Below are positions 26,079 through 34,817 of a stretch of DNA of 64,000 nt, one piece after another. The DNA is from Syntrophaceae bacterium. GTDB taxonomy: Bacteria > Desulfobacterota > Syntrophia > Syntrophales > PHBD01. The position numbers were made by a program, and so were the translations under genes. Numbering within the stretch: the stretch's first letter is position 1; each line of letters starts with the position of its first letter. The DNA lies in the NCBI GenBank assembly GCA_013177825.1, contig JABLXX010000005.1, forward strand, positions 248,001 through 312,000. The letters run 5' to 3'. Under the pieces are notes generated by a model. That model did not search any database, was not told the origin of the DNA, and saw only the letters and a list, made by a program, of their open reading frames with translations.

Positions 26079-28087
26079 TACAGGTTCCGAGCCTCTGCAT
26101 ACCCCTCGGCGATGGCGTCGCTGAATTTCCTGGGTGCTTTTGCGTCACCGACCACGATCACTTCGACGCCCAGGGGCCGAAGCTCTTCCACCAGGCCGTT
26201 CACGGACCTGGACCCCACGGCCATCACGACCGTATCCGCCTCGATGCGCTCCTGTCCCGCACCCGTCTCGACGACGACGGCATCATCGAGGATCTCGACC
26301 AGCCTAGTCCCGGTGCGAAGCTCCACCCCGTGCCGCTTCAGGCTCTGCATGAGCACCCAGCGGGTCGAGGGTCCCACGTTGGCCCCGATGCGGTCCACCA
26401 TGTCGATCACGGTGATCCGGCGGCCGTTGCAGACCCCCAGAGATTGCAGCTTCTCCGTGGTTTCCGCGCCGTGGCAGGCAAGAAACATGAATGTCTCCGG
26501 GTCCGGCAACCCGTCCGTGGCGATCCATTCCGCCGTCTCGCAACCGACCGCGTTTCCGCCGACAACGACGACCCGTTTCCCGATGCGGGCAACATCCCCC
26601 CGGAGCACGTCCCAGGCATCCGCGACGTGGGGTTTGTCCATGCCCGGAACGCGGATGGCGATCGGCTCCGCCCCGGTGGCCACGACCACGACGTCGGGCT
26701 GTTCCCGCTTCACGTCCTCGGCCGTCAGGGAACGGCCGAACCGGATTTCCACGTTCGTCCGCCCGAGCCGCCTCGCCATGCCGTCCCGGATGTGGAGAAG
26801 TTCCTCCTTGGACGGCGGACCCGCAGCAACCGGGATCTGGCCTCCCAGGCTCTCTTCCTTTTCGAAAATCGTAACGGCATGGCCGCGCCCTGAAGCAGTC
26901 AATGCAAACTGCATCCCCGCAGGGCCGCCTCCGGCGACAAACACCTTCTTCCGTTGCGGGGATTTCGCAGCCGGCGGTTCTCCCTCGTGCCCGACGGTCG
27001 GATTCACGGCGCAGAAAATCCCCCTGCCGAGGAAGATGCTGTCGAAGCAGCCCTGGTTGCAGGAGACGCAGCGGATGATCTCGTCGAACCGGCCCTCCCG
27101 GACCTTGCGGGGCAGATCCGGATCGGCGATCAGCGGCCGCCCCCAGCAGATCATGTCGGCCGCCCCCGACCGGAGGACCCGCTCCGCAACATCGGGGTCG
27201 CCCAGGCGGTTGGAGGCGAACACGGGTACGGAGACTTTTTCACGGATGCCCCGGGCCAGGTAAGCGTAAGCACCGGGGGGAACGCCCTGCGTCAGCTGGG
27301 GAACGAGCGTCTCATGCCAGCCGCCCGTCACGTTGACCGCGTCAACACCCGCCTTCTCAGCCTCTGCGCAAAAAAGGGCCGATTCGGCGTTCGTATTGCT
27401 GCCCTCCATGAAGTCGTTCCCGGCCACCCGGATGCCCAGGGCGATATCGGGACCGACGGCCGTCCGCACCCGGCGGATCAGCTCCAGGCCGAAGCGCATC
27501 CGGTTCTCCCAGGATCCGCCGTAGCCGTCGGTGCGGAGGTTCGTCAGCGGGGACAGGAACTGGCTGACCAGGTATCCCGTGCAGGCGATGATCTCGACGA
27601 AATCAAATCCCGCAGCAACGGCCCGCTCGGCCGCGCGGGCAAAGGAAACCTGGACGCGGTCGATGTCCTCCTCCGTCATGGCCTTGGGAACGTCCCCGGT
27701 GAGCCGGCTCCGCACGGCGGAAGGCGCCAGGGGCGGCTCTCCCGTAAAGAGCCGGGTCGGGGCATTTCTTCCCATGTGGAAGAGCTGAACGCCGATCTTC
27801 GCCTTCGTATCCCTGTGCAGCTCGGCATTGAGCGCCGAGAGGATCTTCATGTTCCTGTCGTCGAACAGGCCGGGCATGACCGGAGCCCCGCCATAGAGAT
27901 CGACCGCCAGGGGACCGACGATCATCAGTCCCACGCCCCCGTGGGCCCGGGTCCTGTAAAACGCGGAATACCGGTCGCTGAACGTGTAATCGTCCGTGTA
28001 ATGAAGGCCCATGGCAGGCATCACCGCGCGATTTTCCACGGCCAGCCGATTGATCCGGATGGGCTCGAACAGCCGGATGTGTTTCAT
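26078..28087 (-). CDS. FadH-like NADH:flavin oxidoreductase (2,4-dienoyl-CoA reductase type)
   Basis: 669 residues, paralogous to 1156-3150. OYE barrel with TGYLVSQF and GGWHETLVPQ (catalytic Tyr and His positions of FadH), Fe-S cysteines in CVSCNQGC, and an FAD/NAD module from VFVAGGGPAGMQFA at about 335 residues before the C-terminus. It probably reduces dienoyl-CoA produced from unsaturated acids. It overlaps the PP2C-like gene by one base downstream and lies 24 bp after the thioesterase gene. Confidence 0.85.
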   Translation of the reverse strand: MKHIRLFEPIRINRLAVENRAVMPAMGLHYTDDYTFSDRYSAFYRTRAHGGVGLMIVGPLAVDLYGGAPVMPGLFDDRNMKILSALNAELHRDTKAKIGVQLFHMGRNAPTRLFTGEPPLAPSAVRSRLTGDVPKAMTEEDIDRVQVSFARAAERAVAAGFDFVEIIACTGYLVSQFLSPLTNLRTDGYGGSWENRMRFGLELIRRVRTAVGPDIALGIRVAGNDFMEGSNTNAESALFCAEAEKAGVDAVNVTGGWHETLVPQLTQGVPPGAYAYLARGIREKVSVPVFASNRLGDPDVAERVLRSGAADMICWGRPLIADPDLPRKVREGRFDEIIRCVSCNQGCFDSIFLGRGIFCAVNPTVGHEGEPPAAKSPQRKKVFVAGGGPAGMQFALTASGRGHAVTIFEKEESLGGQIPVAAGPPSKEELLHIRDGMARRLGRTNVEIRFGRSLTAEDVKREQPDVVVVATGAEPIAIRVPGMDKPHVADAWDVLRGDVARIGKRVVVVGGNAVGCETAEWIATDGLPDPETFMFLACHGAETTEKLQSLGVCNGRRITVIDMVDRIGANVGPSTRWVLMQSLKRHGVELRTGTRLVEILDDAVVVETGAGQERIEADTVVMAVGSRSVNGLVEELRPLGVEVIVVGDAKAPRKFSDAIAEGYAEARNL

Positions 28088-28111
28088 GACGGAATCCCCT
28101 TCCCCTGCCGG

Positions 28112-28591
28112 CTACGCCTTTGCCCACGGGATGACAAAGCCGTCGGGAATCCTTCTCGCCTGCCAGGTCCCATGGACGATGGCAACCACTTCCTCCTGCG
28201 CATCCTTGAGCTCCAGGTCGAGGGGGATGTCCGCTTTGTCCTTCTCCCTCAGCTCCGCATCGATCCGGGCGACGTCTTCCTCCGAGATCTCGGCGACCAG
28301 GGTGACGTCGGTCAGGGCGGGGCGGCGATAGCGGATGGAGACTTCCTTCGCGATGGGAACATATTTCATGTAGTCGAAGGCGGCCCCGAACAGCGCACCG
28401 CCGATCACCTCTCCCAGTCCGAAAAGGGCACCAGCGTACATGATGCCGACGTGGTTCACGTTCCCCTGGATGGGCATCAGCATCTTGACGTATCGGTCGC
28501 GCATTTCGACCACCCGGACGCCCGTCCGCTTGATGGCTTCGATGCCGTTGCATGAAAAGTCGGCCACGTTTTTGTACTTCTCTTCGATCAT
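28112..28591 (-). CDS. Hot-dog-fold thioesterase-like protein (PaaI/DUF4442 type)
   Basis: 159 residues. The stretch NHVGIMYAGALFGLGEVIGGALFG resembles the helix of PaaI/DUF4442 hot-dog thioesterases, followed by a β-rich half (KEVSIRYRRPALTDVTLVAEI). It may release free acids and CoA from stalled acyl-CoA. The start at MIEEKYKN is chosen because AAGGAG is seven bases upstream; an ATG six codons earlier would overlap the upstream hydratase stop. It begins two bases after that stop. Confidence 0.7.
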   Translation of the reverse strand: MIEEKYKNVADFSCNGIEAIKRTGVRVVEMRDRYVKMLMPIQGNVNHVGIMYAGALFGLGEVIGGALFGAAFDYMKYVPIAKEVSIRYRRPALTDVTLVAEISEEDVARIDAELREKDKADIPLDLELKDAQEEVVAIVHGTWQARRIPDGFVIPWAKA

Positions 28592-28593
28592 CG

Positions 28594-29400
28594 TCATCTC
28601 CTTTTCCAATCCGGTTTTCGCCCTTCCATCAGGGCCTTCACCCCTTCCTGAAAATCTTCGCCGCGGAGGAGAGCGCTCTGGAGCGTGACTTCCATGCCCA
28701 GGTGGGTCATGAGGTCGACTCCGTCTCCGCCCCTGACGATCCGCTTGACCGCGCCCACGGCCACGGGACCCATGGCGATGATGTCCTTTGCCATCCGCTC
28801 CGCTTCCTCCAGCAGGGAGTCACCCGGACATATACCATTGATCAGTCCGAATTCAAGCGCCTGGGCGGCCGTATATGTTCGTCCCGTCATCAGGATTTCC
28901 ATGGCCTTGGCGGCTCCGACAACCCGGGTCAGGCGGGCCGTCCCTCCCAGGTCCGGAACGACGCCGAACTTGAGCTCCGGCATGCTCCAGAGACAGTCGT
29001 CGCTCATCAGGCGGATGTCGCAAGCCAGGGTCAGCTCCAGCCCCAGCCCCAGCACGCGGTGCTGCATGGCGCAGATGATCGGAATCTCGATGGCCTCCAG
29101 GCGGTTGATGTAATGCTGATAACGGGAAATGTCGGCCCGGATGGACGCCCCCCCGGCGGCCGAATCGGCCATGAAGCGCCCGACGAGAGCGGCCAGGGAA
29201 CTGAAATCGACCCCGGCGGAAAAAACCTTGCCTTCTCCCTTCAGGATGACGACCCGGACCTCGGGATCGATGATCAGATCCTCGACCATCCGCGAGATCG
29301 TCTCGATCATCTCGAAGGTGATGGCGTTCCGCTGCTCCGGACGATTCAGGGTCAAATAGAAAATGGCGCCTTTTTTTTCACCGCGTACAAAGTCGTTCAC
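28594..29400 (-). CDS. Enoyl-CoA hydratase/isomerase
   Basis: 268 residues of crotonase fold with both catalytic glutamates (HRVLGLGLELTLACD and WSMPELKFGVVPDLGGTARLTR). It fits hydration of a 2-enoyl-CoA, although PDLGG-type crotonases also include isomerases. It lies between the FabK-like and thioesterase genes in operon C. Confidence 0.88.
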   Translation of the reverse strand: MNDFVRGEKKGAIFYLTLNRPEQRNAITFEMIETISRMVEDLIIDPEVRVVILKGEGKVFSAGVDFSSLAALVGRFMADSAAGGASIRADISRYQHYINRLEAIEIPIICAMQHRVLGLGLELTLACDIRLMSDDCLWSMPELKFGVVPDLGGTARLTRVVGAAKAMEILMTGRTYTAAQALEFGLINGICPGDSLLEEAERMAKDIIAMGPVAVGAVKRIVRGGDGVDLMTHLGMEVTLQSALLRGEDFQEGVKALMEGRKPDWKRR

Positions 29401-29462
29401 GATCAGCCTCCCCGCTTATGGTTCACCTCATTGCCGTTCCCGGCTCGTCACGCCCGCCCCCG

Positions 29463-30470
29463 TCATGCATGTGCGGCGCCGGCGCGGGTTCCCGTTCCCG
29501 GCTCTTCCATGTTCCGGACCCGTGAGAGAATCGCATGGGCCCCTTCCACGATGTCGGCCACGACATCGGCGATCGGCTTCACGTCGTGAATGAGGGCGGC
29601 TCCCAGACTGCAGGCGACGGGTACGCCGTCGGGGTCTCCCTTGGCGTAGGTATCCCGGCTCACCTGCCCCCCCACGACCGTCAGCAGCTCGAGGAGCGAC
29701 GCCCCCCGCGCCTCCATCTCCAGAACCCGCTCCGTCGCCGCGTTCTTATAACACCGAAAGGGGTTTTTCAGGGAACGCATAATGAGGGTCGTGTCTTTTT
29801 CCGTGATCTCGAGATACCGCTTCTTGATGCTCTCGCACATGGTGCTTTCCTCCGTGACCACAAAACGGGTCCCCATGAGGACGCCGTCCGCCCCCAGGCA
29901 GAGGGCCGAAGCAAAGCCCCGGGCGTCGGCGATGCCGCCGGCGGCGACGACCGGAACGGGCAGTTCGTCGACGGCCCTCGGCAGGATGATCGACAGCGGC
30001 ACATCGTCCATCCCGGGATGCCCGCCGCATTCAAAGCCGACGATGATGATCCCGTCGACGCCGCCGGCGACGGCCTTCTTCGCGAACCGGATCGAAGGCA
30101 CCTTATGGAAGACCTTGACGCCGGCCTCCTTCAGGATCGGAACCATGAACGCCGGATCGCTTCCCGCCGTTTCGACGGCGGCCACCTTCTCTTCCGCGGC
30201 GATCCCGGCAAAGGTCAACGAGCGCTCACCCCGCCCGGTATCCGGCAGCATGCTGATGTTCACCCCGAAAGGCCGGTCCGTCAGGCGGCGCGTTTTCCGG
30301 ATCTCCTCCCGCAGGGCCTCCGGCGAGGGGAACGTCTCCGCCGTGAGAAAAGCCATGATCCCCGCATTGGCGGCCGCAGCCGTAAACTCCGCTGTAGACA
30401 GCAACTGCATCCCGCCCATCATGATGGGATGGGGTATGCCGAGCATTTCCGTCAACCTTGTTTTAAACAT
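29463..30470 (-). CDS. FMN-dependent nitronate monooxygenase / FabK-like reductase
   Basis: 335 residues, same family as 19678-20712: MLGIPHPIMMGGMQLLS, the His in GFECGGHPGMDD, AAGGIADARG and GADGVLMGTRF. I start it at MFKTRLTEM, six bases after GGGAG; up to nine more codons are open. It is placed between ligase and hydratase genes. Two copies of this family each beside β-oxidation genes support a role on acyl-CoA. Confidence 0.8.
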   Translation of the reverse strand: MFKTRLTEMLGIPHPIMMGGMQLLSTAEFTAAAANAGIMAFLTAETFPSPEALREEIRKTRRLTDRPFGVNISMLPDTGRGERSLTFAGIAAEEKVAAVETAGSDPAFMVPILKEAGVKVFHKVPSIRFAKKAVAGGVDGIIIVGFECGGHPGMDDVPLSIILPRAVDELPVPVVAAGGIADARGFASALCLGADGVLMGTRFVVTEESTMCESIKKRYLEITEKDTTLIMRSLKNPFRCYKNAATERVLEMEARGASLLELLTVVGGQVSRDTYAKGDPDGVPVACSLGAALIHDVKPIADVVADIVEGAHAILSRVRNMEEPGTGTRAGAAHA

Positions 30471-30535
30471 TCTCATCTCCCTGCCGATAATGAGCATCCG
30501 TTCCTGAAATCACTCCGGGCCATGCCTGCCGGCCT

Positions 30536-30564
30536 CTTTCCCGCCGGCAAAACCGGCGGGAAAG
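30536..30564 (-). repeat. Intercistronic 12-bp hairpin in operon C
   Basis: CTTTCCCGCCGG (30536-30547) pairs with CCGGCGGGAAAG (30553-30564) between the ligase and FabK-like genes. No U-run follows, so it may be a partial terminator or an mRNA stabiliser. Confidence 0.5.
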
Positions 30565-30582
30565 GGGCTTCGCAAACGGCGG

Positions 30583-32253
30583 TCACGGCTTCTGTTTCAT
30601 GGCCATTTCCCTGAGTTCACGGCGAAGAATCTTGCCCACTGCCGACTTGGGCAGGCCTTCGACGATTTCGTAGATTTTCGGGACTTTATAGGCAGCCAGT
30701 TTCTGCCGGCAGAACTGGTCCAGCTCCGCCGACGTGACGATTTCACCGGGACGGGGAACCACGTACGCCTTCACGGTCTCCCCCCGGTAGTCGTGGGGAA
30801 CTCCGACGGTGCAGGCCTCCAGCACTTTCGGATGCTGGTACAGGACTTCGTCGATGTCCCGCGGATAGATGTTGTATCCCCCCGCGATGATCATGTCTTT
30901 CTTGCGATCCACGATGTAGAGGAAGCCGTCTTCGTCCATCCGGCCGATGTCCCCCGTGTAGAACCAGCCGTCCCGCAGGGACTGCGCCGTCTCTTCCGGC
31001 ATGTCGTAATAGCCCTTGCACTGCTGCGGCCCCTTGAAGAGGATTTCCCCGGATTCTCCGACGGGCATGTCGACGGTGCCCGTATCCAGATCGACGATCC
31101 GGATATCCGTGTTGGGCAGCGGAACCCCGACGCTCCCCGGTTTCAGCTTGCCGCGCCAGGGCGTCATGTGGGTGATGGACGTCGACTCCGTCATCCCGTA
31201 CCCCTCCACGATCGAAGCCCCCGTGGCATCCTGAAGCGCCTGGATGGTCTCCACGGAGAGCGGCGCCGCCCCGGAGAAGAAGCCCTTGATGAAGGACAGG
31301 TCCGCCTTCTTGAACTCCGGCAGAGCCATGACGCCCACATAGATCGTCGGGACCGCCAGGAAGATCGACGGTTTGTATTTCAGCGTCATCTCCATCACGG
31401 CCTTGGGCTCCGGCCTCGGGACCAGAATGGCCGTCCATCCCTTGTAGATGCTCAGGTTCATCACCAGGTTGAAACCGGCCATGTGGAAAAAGGGAAAGAT
31501 GGCCAGCTCGCTATCCAGTCCGTCTTTCAGATCGAAAAACCAGGCCCCGAGGATCTGATTGATGGACGAAATGTTGCGATGGGTGATGATCGCGCCCTTG
31601 GAAACACCCGTGGTCCCGCCGGTATAGGGAATCAGGGCCAGATCGTCCATTTTGGGACTCTCCAGGGTCACGCCCGGCGTGGCATTCTTCATCAGATCCA
31701 GGAACGGGAGGAAACCGTCCATCCTGTCGTCGGAGCGGTACATTCCCTTCTTGACGAACGGAAAAAGCTGCTTCGCCGGGAAAGGAAGATAATCGCTGAT
31801 GTGGGCGGTGATGACCGTCTTGAGAGGCGTTTTCGGCTTCAACGCCATCACGCGCGGGACAATCAGATCGAGGACAACGGCGGCCGTCGCGCCGGAGAGG
31901 TTGACCTGATGAACGATCTCCTCTTCCGTGTAAAGAGGATTGCAGGGAACGGCGACGGCACCGGCCCGCCAGATTCCGTAATAGGCAATCACGATCTGGG
32001 GGATGTTGGGCAGGAGCAGGGCAACCCGGTCTCCCGGCCCGACACCGATTTTTCTCAATGATTTTGCAAAAGTCGTCGCCAACGCATCGAGTTCGGAAAA
32101 GGAAATCCTTTTCCCCATGAAGATGAGGGCGTCCCTCCGGGGAAAACGCCGGGCCGTGCGCGAGAGATATTCCGGCATCGTCAGATCCTCGAAGATCACT
32201 TCCCGTGGGACGCCCTGCATATACTCCTTGTGCCAAAGACGCTCTTCCATCAT
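30583..32253 (-). CDS. Long-chain acyl-CoA ligase
   Basis: 556 residues with IPYTGGTTGVSKGAIITH, GWFYTGDIGRMDEDG, VDRKKDMIIAGGYNI and the catalytic lysine in KSAVGKILRREL. FadD-like. It follows a very similar ligase gene after only 10 bp, suggesting tandem duplication followed by divergence in substrate range. Confidence 0.93.
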   Translation of the reverse strand: MMEERLWHKEYMQGVPREVIFEDLTMPEYLSRTARRFPRRDALIFMGKRISFSELDALATTFAKSLRKIGVGPGDRVALLLPNIPQIVIAYYGIWRAGAVAVPCNPLYTEEEIVHQVNLSGATAAVVLDLIVPRVMALKPKTPLKTVITAHISDYLPFPAKQLFPFVKKGMYRSDDRMDGFLPFLDLMKNATPGVTLESPKMDDLALIPYTGGTTGVSKGAIITHRNISSINQILGAWFFDLKDGLDSELAIFPFFHMAGFNLVMNLSIYKGWTAILVPRPEPKAVMEMTLKYKPSIFLAVPTIYVGVMALPEFKKADLSFIKGFFSGAAPLSVETIQALQDATGASIVEGYGMTESTSITHMTPWRGKLKPGSVGVPLPNTDIRIVDLDTGTVDMPVGESGEILFKGPQQCKGYYDMPEETAQSLRDGWFYTGDIGRMDEDGFLYIVDRKKDMIIAGGYNIYPRDIDEVLYQHPKVLEACTVGVPHDYRGETVKAYVVPRPGEIVTSAELDQFCRQKLAAYKVPKIYEIVEGLPKSAVGKILRRELREMAMKQKP

Positions 32254-32263
32254 TGCAGAATCC

Positions 32264-33967
32264 TCAATTTGCGGCCGCTGCCGTCTTCTCGGCTCCCTGC
32301 GAAGCGTTGCTCTTCCGCTTCATCTCCATGTCCCTGAGCTCCCGCCGCAGGATCTTGCCGACGGCGCTCTTCGGCATCTCGCTGATGAACGCCACCTGCC
32401 TCGGAACCTTGTACGGGCTGAGCTTCTCCCGACAGAAGGCGATGACCTCCTCCGCCGTTACGGTTTCACCCGGTTTCAGCACGACATAGGCCTTGACGGT
32501 CTCCCCCCGGTAGTCATCCGGGACGCCGATGGTGCAGGCCTCCAGGATCTTCGGGTGCTCGTAGAGAACTTCGTCGACCTCCTTGGGATAGACATTGAAG
32601 CCGCCGGTGATGATCACGTCCTTCTTCCGGTCTACGATGCTGAGGAAGCCGTCCTCGTCCACGACGCCGATATCGCCCGTGTACATCCAGCCGTCCCGGA
32701 GGACGTTGGCCGTCTCGTCGGGATTCTTGAGGTATTCCTTCATCACCTGGGGGCCTTTCAGGCAGATCTCTCCGGACTCGCCGATCCCCATCTCCCGTGT
32801 TCCCGAATCCACGTCGACGATCTTCATGTCCGTACTCGGGAAGGGGATCCCGACGGTGCCCACCCGGATGGGCTTGCGCCAGGGTGTACCGGTCACGATC
32901 CCGGCCTCGGTCATCCCGTACAGCTCGAGCATCGTGGACCCGGTCAATTCCTTGAGCTGATTGATGATCTCGATGGGAAGCGGCGCGGCTCCGGAGAAAA
33001 ACCCCTTGATGAAGGAAACGTCCGAATTCCGGAACTTCTTCTCCCGGAGAAGCGCCGTGTAGATCGTTGGGACGGCGCCGATGAAATTCGGCTTCCCGCT
33101 CCGGATGGCATCCGCCAGAAGGGGCGGCTCCGGCCTGGGGATGAGGACGTTTGTCAGCTTCATGCAGAGGCACAGGTGAGAACAGAAATGGCCGGCGATG
33201 TGGAAGGTCGGGAAGATGAACAGCAGACGATCCCCGGGCTCGATGTCGTACATGTGGGCCGCAAGCTGCTGCACGTTCGTGGACAGGCCGGCATGGGTGT
33301 GGACCACCCCCTTGCTGACGCCCGTGGTCCCGCCGGAATACATCACGACGGCCGTTTCCTCCCAGCGGGCCGCGTTTTTCACGGGCGTGCCCGGCGCCTT
33401 TTCGATCAGGCTCAGGAACTCGTGCATTCCCTGCTCGGACGGGATCTTCCGGAACATGTCCTTCTTGAGAATGGGAAAGAGCTGCTTTTTCGGGAAGGGC
33501 AGGTAGTCGCTGATGTGACAGGCGATGATGTCTTTCAGCCGGGTGGCGGCCCGGATCCTCTCGATCTTGGGCAGCACGAGGTCCAGGGTGAGCGCCATCT
33601 TCGACTCGGAATTGGAGATCTGGTACTCCAGCTCCCGGTCCGTGTAGAGAGGGTTCAGCATGACGGGAATCGCCCCCAGCCTCATGACGGCCAGGTTGGC
33701 GATGAGGACCTGGGGGATGTTGGGAAGCAGGATGGCCATCCTGTCCCCGCGCCGGAGGCCGAGGCCGGTCAGGGCGTTGGCGAAACGATTCACCAGGCCG
33801 TCGAACTCCTCGAAGGACAGGCTCTTCCCCATGTAGTAAATGGCCGGCAGTTTCGGATATTGTTTGGCGTCGTCGGCCAGTATCTCCGGCATGGTCTTCT
33901 TCTGGACCTTGATCTCGGGAGGTACGCTGGGATGGTTCTGCTTGTGCCAGACTCTTTGAAACGACAT
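32264..33967 (-). CDS. Long-chain acyl-CoA ligase
   Basis: 567 residues with VMYSGGTTGVSKGVVHTH, GWMYTGDIGVVDEDG, VDRKKDVIITGGFNV and KSAVGKILRREL. It is closely related to the next gene. The start at MSFQRVWHKQ has GAAAGGAG upstream; an ATG five codons earlier overlaps that site. It is the first gene of operon C. Confidence 0.93.
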   Translation of the reverse strand: MSFQRVWHKQNHPSVPPEIKVQKKTMPEILADDAKQYPKLPAIYYMGKSLSFEEFDGLVNRFANALTGLGLRRGDRMAILLPNIPQVLIANLAVMRLGAIPVMLNPLYTDRELEYQISNSESKMALTLDLVLPKIERIRAATRLKDIIACHISDYLPFPKKQLFPILKKDMFRKIPSEQGMHEFLSLIEKAPGTPVKNAARWEETAVVMYSGGTTGVSKGVVHTHAGLSTNVQQLAAHMYDIEPGDRLLFIFPTFHIAGHFCSHLCLCMKLTNVLIPRPEPPLLADAIRSGKPNFIGAVPTIYTALLREKKFRNSDVSFIKGFFSGAAPLPIEIINQLKELTGSTMLELYGMTEAGIVTGTPWRKPIRVGTVGIPFPSTDMKIVDVDSGTREMGIGESGEICLKGPQVMKEYLKNPDETANVLRDGWMYTGDIGVVDEDGFLSIVDRKKDVIITGGFNVYPKEVDEVLYEHPKILEACTIGVPDDYRGETVKAYVVLKPGETVTAEEVIAFCREKLSPYKVPRQVAFISEMPKSAVGKILRRELRDMEMKRKSNASQGAEKTAAAAN

Positions 33968-34314
33968 GATATCTCCTTTCATGGCGAAGATTGAGATATC
34001 GAATCATGCGTGGCGACAGGTTTCGCGATGCTCACGACAGGATCACGACCCCGGGGATGGAGAAGCGTTCCGCTCATGGGAACGCCTTTGACAAAATTCG
34101 GATCTTTACCGGGGTTACGATCAGGCATCGGGACATGTTCGCTCGAACCAACCGTCAGAACCTGTTCATGCTTATTCGTTGAATCTCATGAGTAGAAGAA
34201 CGAAAATGATACCTGTGATTACAGGCCCTCCCCGCGATGTTCCGATCCCGTCCGGGGTCGTCCTCCGCTCGGAGGAGCCCCGGACGGGGCAAGGGTCGTT
34301 GACGGCAATCCGGA
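33968..34314. other. 347-bp intergenic stretch upstream of operon C
   Basis: It should contain the operon C promoter. I looked for a -24/-12 element on the minus strand and found none with correct spacing. It contains the hairpin at 34247-34288 and no credible gene. Confidence 0.5.
34247..34288 (-). terminator. Large hairpin after operon D
   Basis: CCCGTCCGGGG (34247-34257) pairs with CCCCGGACGGG (34278-34288), and inner TCCTCC/GGAGGA extends the stem. It is 27 bp past the stop of the last DUF35 gene. There is no U-run, so Rho-assisted termination or 3'-end protection is likely. Confidence 0.5.
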
Positions 34315-34797
34315 TCACAGCACGGCGAAGTGCTTGATGTCCATCAGGTTGCCCGTTCTTTTTTCCTCAAAGACGGCTTTGACGCGAGCGCCTACTTTCA
34401 CCTTCTCCGGATCGGTGCTGTCCAGGAAGTGAGTCAGGCAGGTATCCGCGCCGTCCAGTTTCACAAAGGCCCAGGTGTACGGAACGGGGCGCTGTATTCC
34501 CGTGCTGGGGTCCACGAACCCGAACTGGACGATCGTGCAGACGTAAACGGTCCCCTCGTCCGAAACGGGAATGATATCGTCCAGCGTCAGCCCCTTGAAG
34601 CAATGACCGCAGACCGGCCGCGGGGGAACATATACCCGCTGGCACCCGGGACACTTGATACCGACGATCTTCCTTTTGTCCCTGAGTTGCTGGAGAAAAT
34701 AAGAGCCGTGCTTTCCGACGCTCCAGTTGAAAGGCTGGCTGGCTTCGCCCGAAGAGATGGAAAGAAGTTCCATTTCTTCCTGCTTTTTTTCGTTCAT
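34315..34797 (-). CDS. DUF35 / Zn-ribbon OB-fold thiolase partner protein
   Basis: 160 residues: zinc ribbon CPGCQRVYVPPRPVCGHC followed by an OB fold (VYVCTIVQFGFVDPST). It is the last gene of operon D, 20 bp after the Cys-containing thiolase gene, with GGGAGGAGG before the start. It most likely forms a complex with that thiolase, as BbsA does with BbsB. Confidence 0.85.
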   Translation of the reverse strand: MNEKKQEEMELLSISSGEASQPFNWSVGKHGSYFLQQLRDKRKIVGIKCPGCQRVYVPPRPVCGHCFKGLTLDDIIPVSDEGTVYVCTIVQFGFVDPSTGIQRPVPYTWAFVKLDGADTCLTHFLDSTDPEKVKVGARVKAVFEEKRTGNLMDIKHFAVL

Positions 34798-34817
34798 GAC
34801 CTCCTCCCGATAGGTAA

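Noticed and set aside
25179-27263. Plus-strand open frame of about 690 codons
   Set aside because: Antisense to the PP2C-like and FadH-like genes; Ser/Arg/Pro-rich without any motif.
33968-34246. Sigma-54 promoter upstream of operon C
   Set aside because: Scanned for GG-N10-GC on the minus strand; near matches such as CAGGTATCATTTTCGTTC end in GT instead of GC.
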